This document shows positions 9,129 to 16,950 of a DNA stretch of 64,000 bases, piece by piece (positions within the stretch are counted from its first letter, which is position 1; each line of letters starts with the position of its first letter). Source of the stretch: Agromyces sp. Root81 (GTDB taxonomy: Bacteria; Actinomycetota; Actinomycetes; Actinomycetales; Microbacteriaceae). The DNA lies in assembly GCF_001429165.1 (NCBI RefSeq), contig NZ_LMIR01000001.1, positions 456,875-520,874 of the forward strand, read 5' to 3'. Under the pieces are notes generated by a model. That model did not search any database. It had not been told where the DNA came from and saw only the letters and a list, made by a program, of their open reading frames with translations. A program made the position numbers and the translations under genes.

Positions 9129-10181
9129 CTACCCGTCCAGACCGGACGGTTCCGTCTCGGGCGACTCGTCGCCGGCCGTCTCAGGCACCTCGGACTCGTC
9201 GCCGGCGCGCGACCGGGTCGCCGCGGCATCCGCCTGTCGAACGCGCTTTCGCAGGCTCTTGTCGCTCACGTTGCGCTCGCCGAGCGCGCCGGGCGTCCAG
9301 GCCTCGACGTCCTCGTCGCTGAACTCCGTCTTCGACGGGCGGCGCTTCAGCTCGGGCAGGATCGTGTCGGGTGCGAGACGCCGGGCGGTGATGAGGAAGC
9401 CCGTGTGGGCGATCATGCGGTGGTCGGGGCGCACGGCGAGACCCTGCACGTGCCAACCGCGCACCATCGTCTCGGAGGACTGCGGCTCGGTGTACTCCCC
9501 CGTGGCGCGGATCGCCTCGGCGACCCTCGACAGCTGCGTCGCGGTGGCGATGTAGCAGAGCATCACGCCGCCGGGTTTGAGCGCGGCGGAGACCGACTGC
9601 AGGCACTCCCAGGGCGCGAGCATGTCGAGCACGACACGGTCGACGGATGCCTCGTCGACCGTCTCGGGCAGCACCTCTGCGAGGTCGCCGAGCGTGATCG
9701 ACCAGTTCTCGGGGTCGGCGCCGTGGAACGTGGCGACGTTGGCGCGGGCGACGCTCGCGAAGTCGTCGCGCCGCTCGAACGAGTACAGATGACCGGCCGG
9801 GCCGATCGCCCGGAGCAGCCAGAGGGAGAGCGCACCGGATCCGACGCCGGCTTCGACCACGCGGGCGCCCGGGAAGATGTCGGCCTGCGCGAGGATCTGC
9901 GCTGCGTCCTTCGGGTAGACGATCGCGGCGCCGCGCGGCATCGACATGACGAAGTCGGTGAGCAGCGGGCGGAGGGCCAGGTACTCGACGCCGGCCTGGT
10001 TCGCGACGACGGAGCCGTCGGGGCGACCGATCAGGTCGTCGTGCGCGAGCAGCCCCTTGTGCGAGTGGAAGTGCGCGCCCGGCTGGAGCGTGATCGTGTG
10101 GAGCCGGCCCTTGGGACCGGTCAGCTGCACGCGGTCGCCCACTCGGAACGGGCCGCTCTGCTCGCCTCTGCTCTCGATCAT
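9129..10181 (-). CDS. trmI: tRNA (adenine-N1)-methyltransferase TrmI family
   Basis: This 350-residue class I methyltransferase has an N-terminal barrel (FRVGDRVQLTGPKGRLHTI) and the SAM-binding motif VVEAGVGSGALSLWLL. It also has the family motif DMLAPWECL, in which Asp and Pro face the target base. TrmI makes m1A58 in tRNA. I placed the start at 10181 because this ATG overlaps the stop of the upstream HAD gene (ATGA). A longer frame to 10250 encodes only an Arg-rich artefact. The C-terminal 60 residues are acidic and probably disordered. Confidence 0.92.
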   Translation of the reverse strand: MIESRGEQSGPFRVGDRVQLTGPKGRLHTITLQPGAHFHSHKGLLAHDDLIGRPDGSVVANQAGVEYLALRPLLTDFVMSMPRGAAIVYPKDAAQILAQADIFPGARVVEAGVGSGALSLWLLRAIGPAGHLYSFERRDDFASVARANVATFHGADPENWSITLGDLAEVLPETVDEASVDRVVLDMLAPWECLQSVSAALKPGGVMLCYIATATQLSRVAEAIRATGEYTEPQSSETMVRGWHVQGLAVRPDHRMIAHTGFLITARRLAPDTILPELKRRPSKTEFSDEDVEAWTPGALGERNVSDKSLRKRVRQADAAATRSRAGDESEVPETAGDESPETEPSGLDG

Positions 10182-10873
10182 GCCGTGACCTCGCGAATCG
10201 TCATGAGTGCGGCGACGTCGTCGACGGTCGTGCCGTCGAGCGTCGGCCACAGAGCCGCGGCCGGCAGGCCGTCGAGCGGGATGAAGTTCGGCACGGCGAG
10301 GGCGATCGCGCCTGATGCGTGCGCGGAGGCGAGGCCCGTGGGCGAATCCTCGATGGCGACGCAGTCGGCGATGTCGACGCCGAGCTTCGCCGCGGCGGTG
10401 AGGTAGGGCTCGGGGTGCGGCTTCGCGTTCTCGACGCTGTCGCCGGAGACGATCAGGTCGAACGCCTCGAACGGGATGGCGCCGACGATGTCGTCAGCCA
10501 TCGAACGGATCGACATGGTCACGAGCGCGGTGGGCACGGATGCCTCGCGCAGCGCCAGCAGCAACTCGCGGGCCCCTGGCCGCCACGGCACGCCGTGCTC
10601 CTCGAGCTGCTCGCGCACCCGGTCGGTGAGGCGGTTCACGATCGTGTCGGCGTCGAGGTCGACGCCCTTCGCCTGGAAGTACGCCGCCCCGTCCCAGAGG
10701 CCGCTGCCGACGAGCTCGAGCGCATCGTCGTGACTCCACGGGAGTCCGAAGGCCTCCATGAGTTCCGTCTCTGCGGCCATCCAGTAGTGCTCGGTGTCGA
10801 CAAGGGTGCCGTCCATGTCCCAGAGGACTGCGGCGGGGAGGCGAGTGGTCACAACCGTCAAGTCTACGGGCAC
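10178..10873 (-). CDS. HAD-superfamily hydrolase (phosphatase/phosphomutase-like)
   Basis: The 231-residue protein has HAD motif I DMDGTLVDTE near residue 19. A four-helix cap (WMAAETELMEAFGLPWS) follows, with motif II (VTMSIRS), motif III lysine in NAKPHPEPYL and motif IV EDSPTGLASAHASG. This is the subfamily I (beta-phosphoglucomutase/phosphatase) layout; the substrate is unknown. It is coupled to trmI by a 4-bp overlap. The GTG start at 10873 has a CACAAT -10-like hexamer 5 nt upstream that overlaps, on the other strand, the TATTGT of the divergent PAC2 gene. A few-residue later start is possible. Confidence 0.88.
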   Translation of the reverse strand: MPVDLTVVTTRLPAAVLWDMDGTLVDTEHYWMAAETELMEAFGLPWSHDDALELVGSGLWDGAAYFQAKGVDLDADTIVNRLTDRVREQLEEHGVPWRPGARELLLALREASVPTALVTMSIRSMADDIVGAIPFEAFDLIVSGDSVENAKPHPEPYLTAAAKLGVDIADCVAIEDSPTGLASAHASGAIALAVPNFIPLDGLPAAALWPTLDGTTVDDVAALMTIREVTA

Positions 10874-10927
10874 GGCCTATTGTGGAGGTGAACCCGGAGA
10901 TCCGGGGCGGGAAGCGGGGCACCAGGA

Positions 10928-11842
10928 GTGAATCAGCCGGCCGGTTTCGATGGCGGAAGGCTGCTCGTCGTCGCATTCGAAGGATGGAACGACGCCGGAG
11001 AGGCGGCGACCGGGGCGGCGAAGCTCCTCGTCGAGCGACTCGGCCTCGTCGAGATCGCCGCGGTCGACCCCGAACTCTACTTCGACTACCAGTTCACGCG
11101 CCCCACGATCGTCGTCGGCGACGACGGTGCACGCCGGCTCGAATGGCCGGGTGCGGCGATCATGGGTCCGGGCGGCCTGCCGGCGGGCGACGATGACGAC
11201 GCTCGGGTCACCGGCCCGGGCGCCGAAACGCTGCACGTGCTGATCGGCGCCGAGCCGGCCCGCAGCTGGAAGGGCTTCGCCGCCGAACTCATCGACGCCG
11301 CGCTCGCCGCCGACATCGAGGGCATCGTGCTGCTGGGCGCCATGCTCGCCGACGCGCCGCACACCCGCCCGCTGTCGGTCTTCGCCTCGAGCGAGAACCC
11401 CGATGTTCGCTCGGCGCTCGGCGTCGAACGCTCGAACTACGAGGGCCCCGTCGGCATTCTCAGCGTCATCGCAGACCAGGCGGAGCGTGCCGGCATCCCC
11501 ACGGTCTCGCTCTGGGCGTCGGTGCCGCACTACGTGCACAACGCGCCGTCGCCGAAGGCGGTGCTGGCGCTCCTCGGCAAGGTCGAGGAGCTCATCGGGC
11601 TCTCAATCCCCCGCGGCAGCCTCGAGGTCGACGCGAAGGCGTGGGAGGCCGGCGTCGACGCCCTCGCCGCCGAAGACGACGAGATGGCCGGCTACATCAC
11701 CCAGCTCGAGCAGGCCCGCGACGCGGTCGACGCCCCCGAGGCGAGCGGCGAGGCCATCGCGCAGGAGTTCGAGCGCTACCTCCGCCGTCGGGGCGAGGAG
11801 CCGGGCGGCCGCGCCGACGGACGCGGCGAAGGGCCGCGCTGA
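10928..11842 (+). CDS. PAC2-family protein (proteasome-assembly-chaperone fold)
   Basis: The 304-residue protein starts RLLVVAFEGWNDAGEAATGA, the hallmark of actinobacterial PAC2/DUF75 proteins. It continues with VVDPELYFDYQFTRP-type and PTVSLWASVPHYVHNAPSPKA blocks. A coiled, charged C-terminus ends in EFERYLRRRGEEPGG. Its molecular role in bacteria lacking a proteasome is not known. The start codon is GTG, with purine-rich sequence (GGCGGGAAGCGGGG) before it. It is divergent from the HAD gene and convergent with uppP. Confidence 0.85.
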   Translation: MNQPAGFDGGRLLVVAFEGWNDAGEAATGAAKLLVERLGLVEIAAVDPELYFDYQFTRPTIVVGDDGARRLEWPGAAIMGPGGLPAGDDDDARVTGPGAETLHVLIGAEPARSWKGFAAELIDAALAADIEGIVLLGAMLADAPHTRPLSVFASSENPDVRSALGVERSNYEGPVGILSVIADQAERAGIPTVSLWASVPHYVHNAPSPKAVLALLGKVEELIGLSIPRGSLEVDAKAWEAGVDALAAEDDEMAGYITQLEQARDAVDAPEASGEAIAQEFERYLRRRGEEPGGRADGRGEGPR

Positions 11843-11891
11843 GACATCGCTCACTGCGGAGTACCCGTTGGGCGCTGGAGCACCTGATGCG

Positions 11892-11921
11892 ATCGGATGC
11901 CGCGGCACTCCGCCGCGCATC
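11892..11921. terminator. bidirectional hairpin between PAC2 gene and uppP
   Basis: CGCGGC (11901-11906), loop ACTCC, and GCCGCG (11912-11917) form a perfect stem. GATG/CATC extend it below a single bulged C. A second outer pair, GAGTACCCG (11859-11867) with CGGGTACTC (11921-11929), encloses it. The site separates convergent genes, as expected of a shared terminator. There is no strong U-tract. Confidence 0.55.
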
Positions 11922-11945
11922 GGGTACTCGGCTGAGCCGGGGTGA

Positions 11946-12773
11946 TCAGGCGTTGATCGCCCCGGTGCCGAGCAGCACGAGGATCGTCGTGCCGAGGAGC
12001 ACCCGGTAGATCACGAACGGCAGGAAGCTGCGCTTCGAGATGTAGCTCATGAAGAACGCGATCACGAGCAGGCCCACGACGAACGCGACGAGCGTCGCCG
12101 CGGCCGTCTCGATCGGGTCGTAGACGGAGGGCTCGTCGAGGCTCTTCACGAGCTGGAAGAATCCGCTGCCGAAGACCGCAGGAATCGCGAGCAGGAAGGC
12201 GTAGCGCGCCGCAGCGGCCCGCTCGTAGCCCAGGAAGAGCCCCATCGTGATGGTGCCGCCCGATCGCGAGACACCGGGAATGAGGGAGAGCGCCTGGGCG
12301 AGTCCGAAGAAGATGCCGTGCGGCACCGTGAGGTCGTCGAGCTTGCGGCGCTTGGCGCCCGCCCAGTCGGCGAGGCCGAGGATGAGGCCGAACACGATGA
12401 GCATCGTCCCGACGATCCAGAGCGAACGCAGGCTCGTCTCGATCTGGTCCTGGAACAGGACGCCGAGCACGACGATCGGCACCGAGCCGATGATGATGAG
12501 CCAGCCCATGCGCGCATCGGGGTCATTGCGCGGCACCCGGCCGGTGAACGAGCCGAACCAGTGCGAGACGATGCGCACGATGTCGCGCCAGAAGAAGACC
12601 ACGACGGCCGTCTCGGTGCCGAGCTGCGTGATCGCGGTGAAGGCGGCTCCCGGGTCCTGCGCACCGGGCAGGAACTCCCCCAGGATGCGCAGGTGAGCGC
12701 TCGAGGAGATCGGCAGGAACTCGGTGAGGCCCTGAACCAGGCCGAGGATGAGCGCTTCGATCACGTGTGGCAT
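11946..12773 (-). CDS. uppP: undecaprenyl-diphosphate phosphatase UppP (BacA)
   Basis: The 275-residue polytopic protein carries both family signatures. Near the N-terminus is [14 protein letters not shown], holding the catalytic Glu and Ser residues. In the middle is [14 protein letters not shown], with the essential Ser and Arg. The enzyme recycles undecaprenyl diphosphate to the monophosphate carrier for peptidoglycan synthesis and confers bacitracin tolerance. It starts with an ATG after AGGCGG and ends at the convergent hairpin shared with the PAC2 gene. Confidence 0.95.
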   Translation of the reverse strand: MPHVIEALILGLVQGLTEFLPISSSAHLRILGEFLPGAQDPGAAFTAITQLGTETAVVVFFWRDIVRIVSHWFGSFTGRVPRNDPDARMGWLIIIGSVPIVVLGVLFQDQIETSLRSLWIVGTMLIVFGLILGLADWAGAKRRKLDDLTVPHGIFFGLAQALSLIPGVSRSGGTITMGLFLGYERAAAARYAFLLAIPAVFGSGFFQLVKSLDEPSVYDPIETAAATLVAFVVGLLVIAFFMSYISKRSFLPFVIYRVLLGTTILVLLGTGAINA

Positions 12774-12809
12774 CCGCCTTCCGCCTCCGCGAAGCAGAGG
12801 GCTGAGTTC

Positions 12810-12916
12810 GGTCAGTCGTCGAGGAGGCGGTCGCGCTGAGCCCGCCTGCCTGCCGAAGACCGACCCATACGGTCAGTAGTCGAGGAGGAGGTCGCGCAGA
12901 ACCCGCCTACCGAAGA
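12810..12916. repeat. imperfect direct repeat copying the 3' end of the M20 peptidase gene
   Basis: Bases 12871-12916 contain the M20 gene's last codons and stop. Bases 12810-12860 repeat the same sequence with about eight differences and a 4-nt insertion, both ending in CCGAAGAC. Read on the minus strand, the spare copy gives [12 protein letters not shown]-stop against GRRVLRDLLLDY-stop in the gene. It is a decayed duplicate of the C-terminal coding end, with no other function visible. Confidence 0.7.
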
Positions 12917-14198
12917 CTAATGCGTCAAGCGGCACCCGCTCGTCAACACCGTGGAACATCGCCGGGAAGTCCAAGCCTTCTGGCAGCTTCAGCGGGGCGA
13001 AGCCGTAGCCGGCGATGCCGAGTCGGCTGAGCGCCTTGTTGTCGGTGCCGCCCGAGAGCAGGTAGGGGAAGACCGGGGCACCGGGATCGTGCACGCCGAG
13101 CGTGTGCTTCACAGCGTCGACGAGGGCACCGGATGTCGCGGCCTCGAGCCCGACGTCGCGGTGCACGATCTCGACCTCGACCTCGTCGCCGACGAGCTCA
13201 CGCACCTCGGCGAGCACCGCGTCCTCCTCGCCGGGCAGGGTGCGGATGTCGACGAGCGCCTCGGCGCGATCGGGGATGACGTTGTGCTTGTAGCCCGCGG
13301 TGAGGAGCGTGGGGTTCGTCGTCGTGCGCAACGTCGCGGTGATGAAGCCCGAAGCCGAGCCCGTGGCGAGGGCGAGTTCGTCGGGCGAGACCTGCTCGGG
13401 GTCGACGCCGAGCACGCCGGCGATCTCGGCGAGCAGTTCGCGGGTGGTGCCGGTGAGGCGGATCGGCCATTCGGTGCGCCCGAGCGTCGCGACCGCTTCG
13501 GCGAGCTTCGTGATCGCGTTGTCGCGGATGAGCCGCGAGCCGTGCGCAGCGGTGCCCTTCGCGACGAGACGGACCCAGAGCAGCGACTTCTCGCCGGTCT
13601 GCAGCAGGTAGGCGCGGCGGCCGTCGACGGTGATCGAGTAGCCGCCGACCTCGCTGATCGCCTCGGTGGCGCCGTCGAAGAGTTCGGGGTGGTGGTCGAC
13701 GAGCCAGCCGGACCCGGCGCCGCCGCCGGCCTCCTCGTCGGCGAAGAAGGCGACCACGAGGTCGCGCGCCGGCTGCGAACCCGAGCCGATGATGTCGCCG
13801 AGTGCGGTCAGCATCATCGCGTCCATGTCCTTCATGTCGACCGCGCCGCGGCCCCAGAGCATGCCGTCGCGCACCTCGCCCGCGAACGGGTCGACGCTCC
13901 AGTTGCGCGCGTCGGCGGGCACGACGTCGAGGTGCCCGTGCACGATGAGGGCGGGCTTTGACGAATCGCGCCCGGGCACGCGTGCGATGACGCTCGTACG
14001 ACGCGGCTCGGGTTCGAAGAGCTGCGGGGCGAGCCCGAGCGCGGCCAGGCGCGCCTCGACGTACTCGGCGGCCTCGCGCTCGCCGTTGGCCCGGCCTTCG
14101 CCGTAGTTCGAGGTGTCGAAGCGGATCAGGTCGCGCGCGACGATCGCCGTCTCATCGAGTTCTGCATCGGAAGGAGTGCCAGTGGGAGACGGGGCCAT
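12873..14198 (-). CDS. M20-family metallopeptidase (DapE/ArgE/carboxypeptidase-like)
   Basis: The 441-residue protein has all M20 metal ligands in order: VHGHLDVVPAD (His, Asp), GRGAVDMKDMD (bridging Asp), FADEEAGG (catalytic Glu and ligand Glu), EVGGYS, and the late AMFHGVDERVPL His. A dimerisation domain lies between. The family hydrolyses amide bonds of small peptides or N-acyl amino acids; the substrate is open. I set the start at ATG 14198. A TACCGT hexamer ends 7 nt before it, and upstream codons look non-coding. Confidence 0.88.
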   Translation of the reverse strand: MAPSPTGTPSDAELDETAIVARDLIRFDTSNYGEGRANGEREAAEYVEARLAALGLAPQLFEPEPRRTSVIARVPGRDSSKPALIVHGHLDVVPADARNWSVDPFAGEVRDGMLWGRGAVDMKDMDAMMLTALGDIIGSGSQPARDLVVAFFADEEAGGGAGSGWLVDHHPELFDGATEAISEVGGYSITVDGRRAYLLQTGEKSLLWVRLVAKGTAAHGSRLIRDNAITKLAEAVATLGRTEWPIRLTGTTRELLAEIAGVLGVDPEQVSPDELALATGSASGFITATLRTTTNPTLLTAGYKHNVIPDRAEALVDIRTLPGEEDAVLAEVRELVGDEVEVEIVHRDVGLEAATSGALVDAVKHTLGVHDPGAPVFPYLLSGGTDNKALSRLGIAGYGFAPLKLPEGLDFPAMFHGVDERVPLDALVFGRRVLRDLLLDY

Positions 14199-14311
14199 GC
14201 CCTTCACGGTAGCCGGGGCATCCGTGGTTGGCCACCGTGGTCGAAGGCACCTCTGAAACCGTGCTAATGTCTTCTCTCGGGCCACCGAGTGATCGGAATG
14301 GCCTGACACGA

Positions 14312-14395
14312 GCGCGGGTGGCGGAAATGGCAGACGCGCTAGCTTGAGGTGCTAGTGCCCTAACGGGCGTGGGGGTTCAAGTCCCCCCTCGCGCA
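14312..14395 (+). tRNA. tRNA-Leu (GAG)
   Basis: The acceptor stem GCGCGGG (14312-14318) pairs with CTCGCGC (14388-14394), followed by discriminator A. The D arm has TGGCAGACGC, the anticodon loop is TTGAGGT with GAG at 14346-14348, the variable arm is long and type II, and the T loop is GTTCAAG. CCA is not encoded. A strong terminator follows 14 nt later. Confidence 0.97.
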
Positions 14396-14408
14396 CGCTT
14401 GTGTCGAG

Positions 14409-14440
14409 AAGGCCGGATCAGTTTCTGATCCGGCCTTTTC
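14409..14440 (+). terminator. Rho-independent terminator after tRNA-Leu
   Basis: A perfect 13-bp stem (14409-14421 with 14425-14437) has a TTT loop, and the 3' arm runs into TTTTC. This is the clearest intrinsic terminator in the window. Confidence 0.9.
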
Positions 14441-14553
14441 GCATTTCCGGGGGCGGGTGCGAAGTTCTTTTCGCACATCTTCTCGTCGCTCATCCGACGT
14501 CTGTCGCGAGGTCATCCGACGTTCCGGACAGTCGGCACTGCCGACTTGCCGTA

Positions 14554-14571
14554 TTCGAACATGTGTTCGAA
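14554..14571 (+). promoter_or_regulatory. LexA SOS box of the imuA'-imuB-dnaE2 operon
   Basis: TTCGAACATGTGTTCGAA is a perfect 18-bp palindrome. It matches the actinobacterial LexA consensus TCGAAC-N4-GTTCGA exactly. It lies 16 bp before the imuA' ATG. Upstream are a second palindrome, GTCGGCACTGCCGAC (14531-14545), and a direct repeat of TCATCCGACGT at 14490 and 14512, both of unknown role. Confidence 0.93.
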
Positions 14572-14586
14572 ACTGTGAGGGTGACC

Positions 14587-15321
14587 ATGACCGCTCCCCT
14601 CGCTCCGACCGAAGCGCCGTCGCGCGTCGAGGAGCTGCAGGCGCGCATCCGGGGCATGCAGGCGACGCGGCTCGATTCGAAGGCGGTGCCCACGCATCCG
14701 GCCTTCGAGCAGGTGCTGCCCGGCGGCAGCCTCCGCGAGGGCACGGTCGTCTCGGTCGAGGGGTCGACGACCCTGCTCATGGCGCTGCTCGCCGGTCCCT
14801 CGGCGAGCGGGCGCTGGGTCGCGGTCGCCGGCATGCCCGAGTTCGGCGTCGAGGCGGCCTCGCGGTTCGGCATCGACCTCGAGCGGCTCGCGCTCGTGCC
14901 CGACCCCGGGCGGCAGTGGCTCACCGTGGTCGCGGCGCTCGCCGACGTCATCCCCGTGGTCGCCGTGCGACCGGTCGGCCGGGTCTCCTCCGCCGAGGCG
15001 TCGCGGTTGACCGCCCGGCTCAGGCAGCGCGGCACCGTGCTGCTCGTCGCTGGCGAGTGGCCGGGCAGCGACGCGAGCCTCGGCGTCGAGACGAGCGAGT
15101 GGCACGGGCTCGAGCTCGGGCACGGGCACCTCAGCGACCGCGACGTCGTCGTCTCGGCGGGCGGGCGCGGGGAGTTCGGCCGCCGCGGCCGTTCCCGGCT
15201 CCAGCTGCCGGGGCATTCCCTCGAGTTCCGGGTCGCCGCCGATGCGGCGGTTCCCCAGGGCGCATCGGCGCCCCTGAACGAGCCGGTGCGACTCGACGAG
15301 TACGTTCGGCGGGCCGTCTGA
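14587..15321 (+). CDS. ImuA-like RecA-fold protein of the mutagenesis cassette
   Basis: This 244-residue protein is the first gene of an SOS-controlled operon with ImuB and DnaE2. Its N-terminus (THPAFEQVLPGGSLREGTVVSVEGSTTLLMALLAG) follows the RecA/ImuA beginning, but the P-loop GKT is lost (VEGSTTLLM), so ATP binding is unlikely. ImuA proteins link the polymerase pair to RecA filaments; a similar bridging role is inferred. The ATG at 14587 has GAGGG 5 nt upstream; GTG at 14581 is a possible alternative. Its stop overlaps the imuB start (TGATG). Confidence 0.82.
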   Translation: MTAPLAPTEAPSRVEELQARIRGMQATRLDSKAVPTHPAFEQVLPGGSLREGTVVSVEGSTTLLMALLAGPSASGRWVAVAGMPEFGVEAASRFGIDLERLALVPDPGRQWLTVVAALADVIPVVAVRPVGRVSSAEASRLTARLRQRGTVLLVAGEWPGSDASLGVETSEWHGLELGHGHLSDRDVVVSAGGRGEFGRRGRSRLQLPGHSLEFRVAADAAVPQGASAPLNEPVRLDEYVRRAV

Positions 15322-16901
15322 TGGCGGTCGACCCGGTGCACGTCGATCCCACCCGCACGATCGTGCTCTGGTGCCCCGACTGGCCCGTGTTCGCGGCGTG
15401 CCGCGAATCGGGGCTCGACCCGGCCACGCCCGTCGCCCTCACCGAGGGCGGGCAGATCTTCGCCTGCTCGGCGGCAGCCCGTCGAGACGGGGTGGTGCGC
15501 CGACTGAGGCTCCGCGAGGCGCAGTACCGCTCCCCCGGGCTCGCCCTGCTCGACTACGACGCCTCGCTCGACATGCGCGTCTTCGAGCCGGTCGTGCGGC
15601 GGGTCGAAGAGACGGTGCCGGGAGTGCAGCTCATCCGGCCCGGCACGCTCGCCATGCGGGCCCGCGGTCCGGCACGCTACTACGGCGGTGAGGATGCCGC
15701 GGCGCGGGCGCTGCTCGACACCGTCGCCGCACTCGACGTGGTCGGCGCACGGGTCGGGGTCGCCGACGGGCCGTTCGCGGCCGAGCAGGCGGCCCGGGCG
15801 GCGGGCGGCGGAGGTGCCGCGGGCGGGTCGCCCGTGGGCATCGTCGCGCCCGGGGCATCCGCTGCCTTCATCGCACCGCTGCCGGTGGGCCTCGTCGTCG
15901 ATGCCCGCATCGGCACCCTGCTGAACCGGCTCGGGGTGCGCACCCTGGGCGAGTTCGCGGCCCTGCCCGAGGCCGATGTGCGCCGCCGGTTCGGCGCGGC
16001 CGGCGCCTTCGCGCACGATCGGGCCGCCGGTCGCGAGCAGGCGAGGGTGCTCGCCCGCACCCCGCCGCCCGAGTTCGAGGTCGCGCAGGAGTTCGAGCCG
16101 CCGCTCGACCGCATCGACCAACTCGCCTTCGCGTTCCGCGTGCAAGCCTCCGAGTTCATCGAACGCATGCGGGCGAAGCGGCTCGTGTGCACCGGCATCC
16201 GCGTCGAGATCGACGACGAGGCCGGCGGCCACTCCAGCCGCAGCTGGCTGCACCCGCGCTGGTTCACCCCCGCCGACGTCGTCGACCGCGTGCGCTGGCA
16301 GCTGCAGGGCGCCGGCACCGCCGACAGCGCGCTCACCTCGCCGATCGTGCGCCTGCGCGTGGTGCCCGAGCGCATCGATTCGACCGGCAATCACGAAGAG
16401 GGGCTCTGGGGCGGCGGACCCGACGAGCGCGTGCATCACGGGCTCACCCGGGTGCAGAGTATGCTCGGCCACGACGCGGTCGTCACCGCGGCGATCGGCG
16501 GGGGCCGCATGCTCGCCGACCGGCAGGTGCTCGTGCCCTGGGGCGACCGGGCACCCGAACGCGTCGGCGAGGGCGCACCGTGGCCCGGCAGTCTGCCCGT
16601 ACTGGCGCCCGCGAGCGTGTTCCGCGAGCGACTGCCGATCGGGCTGCTCGACGCCGGAGGGGCGGTCGTCACGATCGATGCCCGCGGTGCGATCTCGGCG
16701 AAGCCCGAACGCTTCGCGCTCGCCGGCGCCGCAGCCGCGCCCGTGCGGGCCTGGGCGGGCCCCTGGCCGGTCGTCGAACGCTGGTGGGACGCCGAGCACG
16801 CGCGGCGCGTGCACCGCTTCCAGATCGTCGACGACGACGGGTGCGCGTGGCTCCTCGTGCGCGACGACGAGGGCTGGTGGGCCGAGGCGAGGTACGACTG
16901 A
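15321..16901 (+). CDS. imuB: ImuB, catalytically inactive Y-family polymerase homologue
   Basis: The 526-residue protein has the Y-family polymerase fold: an N-terminal palm/fingers part, a thumb-type HhH (IGTLLNRLGVRTLGEFAALPE), a little-finger region and an ImuB-specific C-terminus. The first catalytic motif reads VLWCPDWPVFAA in place of the D-x-D-x-F-F of Pol IV, and the second acidic pair is not kept. Loss of activity matches known ImuB, which works as a beta-clamp and protein hub for DnaE2. It overlaps imuA' by one base and lies 49 nt before dnaE2. Confidence 0.92.
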   Translation: MAVDPVHVDPTRTIVLWCPDWPVFAACRESGLDPATPVALTEGGQIFACSAAARRDGVVRRLRLREAQYRSPGLALLDYDASLDMRVFEPVVRRVEETVPGVQLIRPGTLAMRARGPARYYGGEDAAARALLDTVAALDVVGARVGVADGPFAAEQAARAAGGGGAAGGSPVGIVAPGASAAFIAPLPVGLVVDARIGTLLNRLGVRTLGEFAALPEADVRRRFGAAGAFAHDRAAGREQARVLARTPPPEFEVAQEFEPPLDRIDQLAFAFRVQASEFIERMRAKRLVCTGIRVEIDDEAGGHSSRSWLHPRWFTPADVVDRVRWQLQGAGTADSALTSPIVRLRVVPERIDSTGNHEEGLWGGGPDERVHHGLTRVQSMLGHDAVVTAAIGGGRMLADRQVLVPWGDRAPERVGEGAPWPGSLPVLAPASVFRERLPIGLLDAGGAVVTIDARGAISAKPERFALAGAAAAPVRAWAGPWPVVERWWDAEHARRVHRFQIVDDDGCAWLLVRDDEGWWAEARYD

Positions 16902-16950
16902 GCCGAGCTGATCATCTGGAAGGCGGGGCTGAAGAAGGGGGCGGTGGCTG

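Noticed and set aside
10182-10250. N-terminal extension of the TrmI protein
   Set aside because: The extra 23 residues are an Arg run that lies inside the HAD gene; the ATGA overlap gives a better start.
14312-14395. tRNA-Leu as integration site of the accessory region
   Set aside because: It is 6 kb from the region and separated by core genes. No repeat of its 3' end and no integrase were found.
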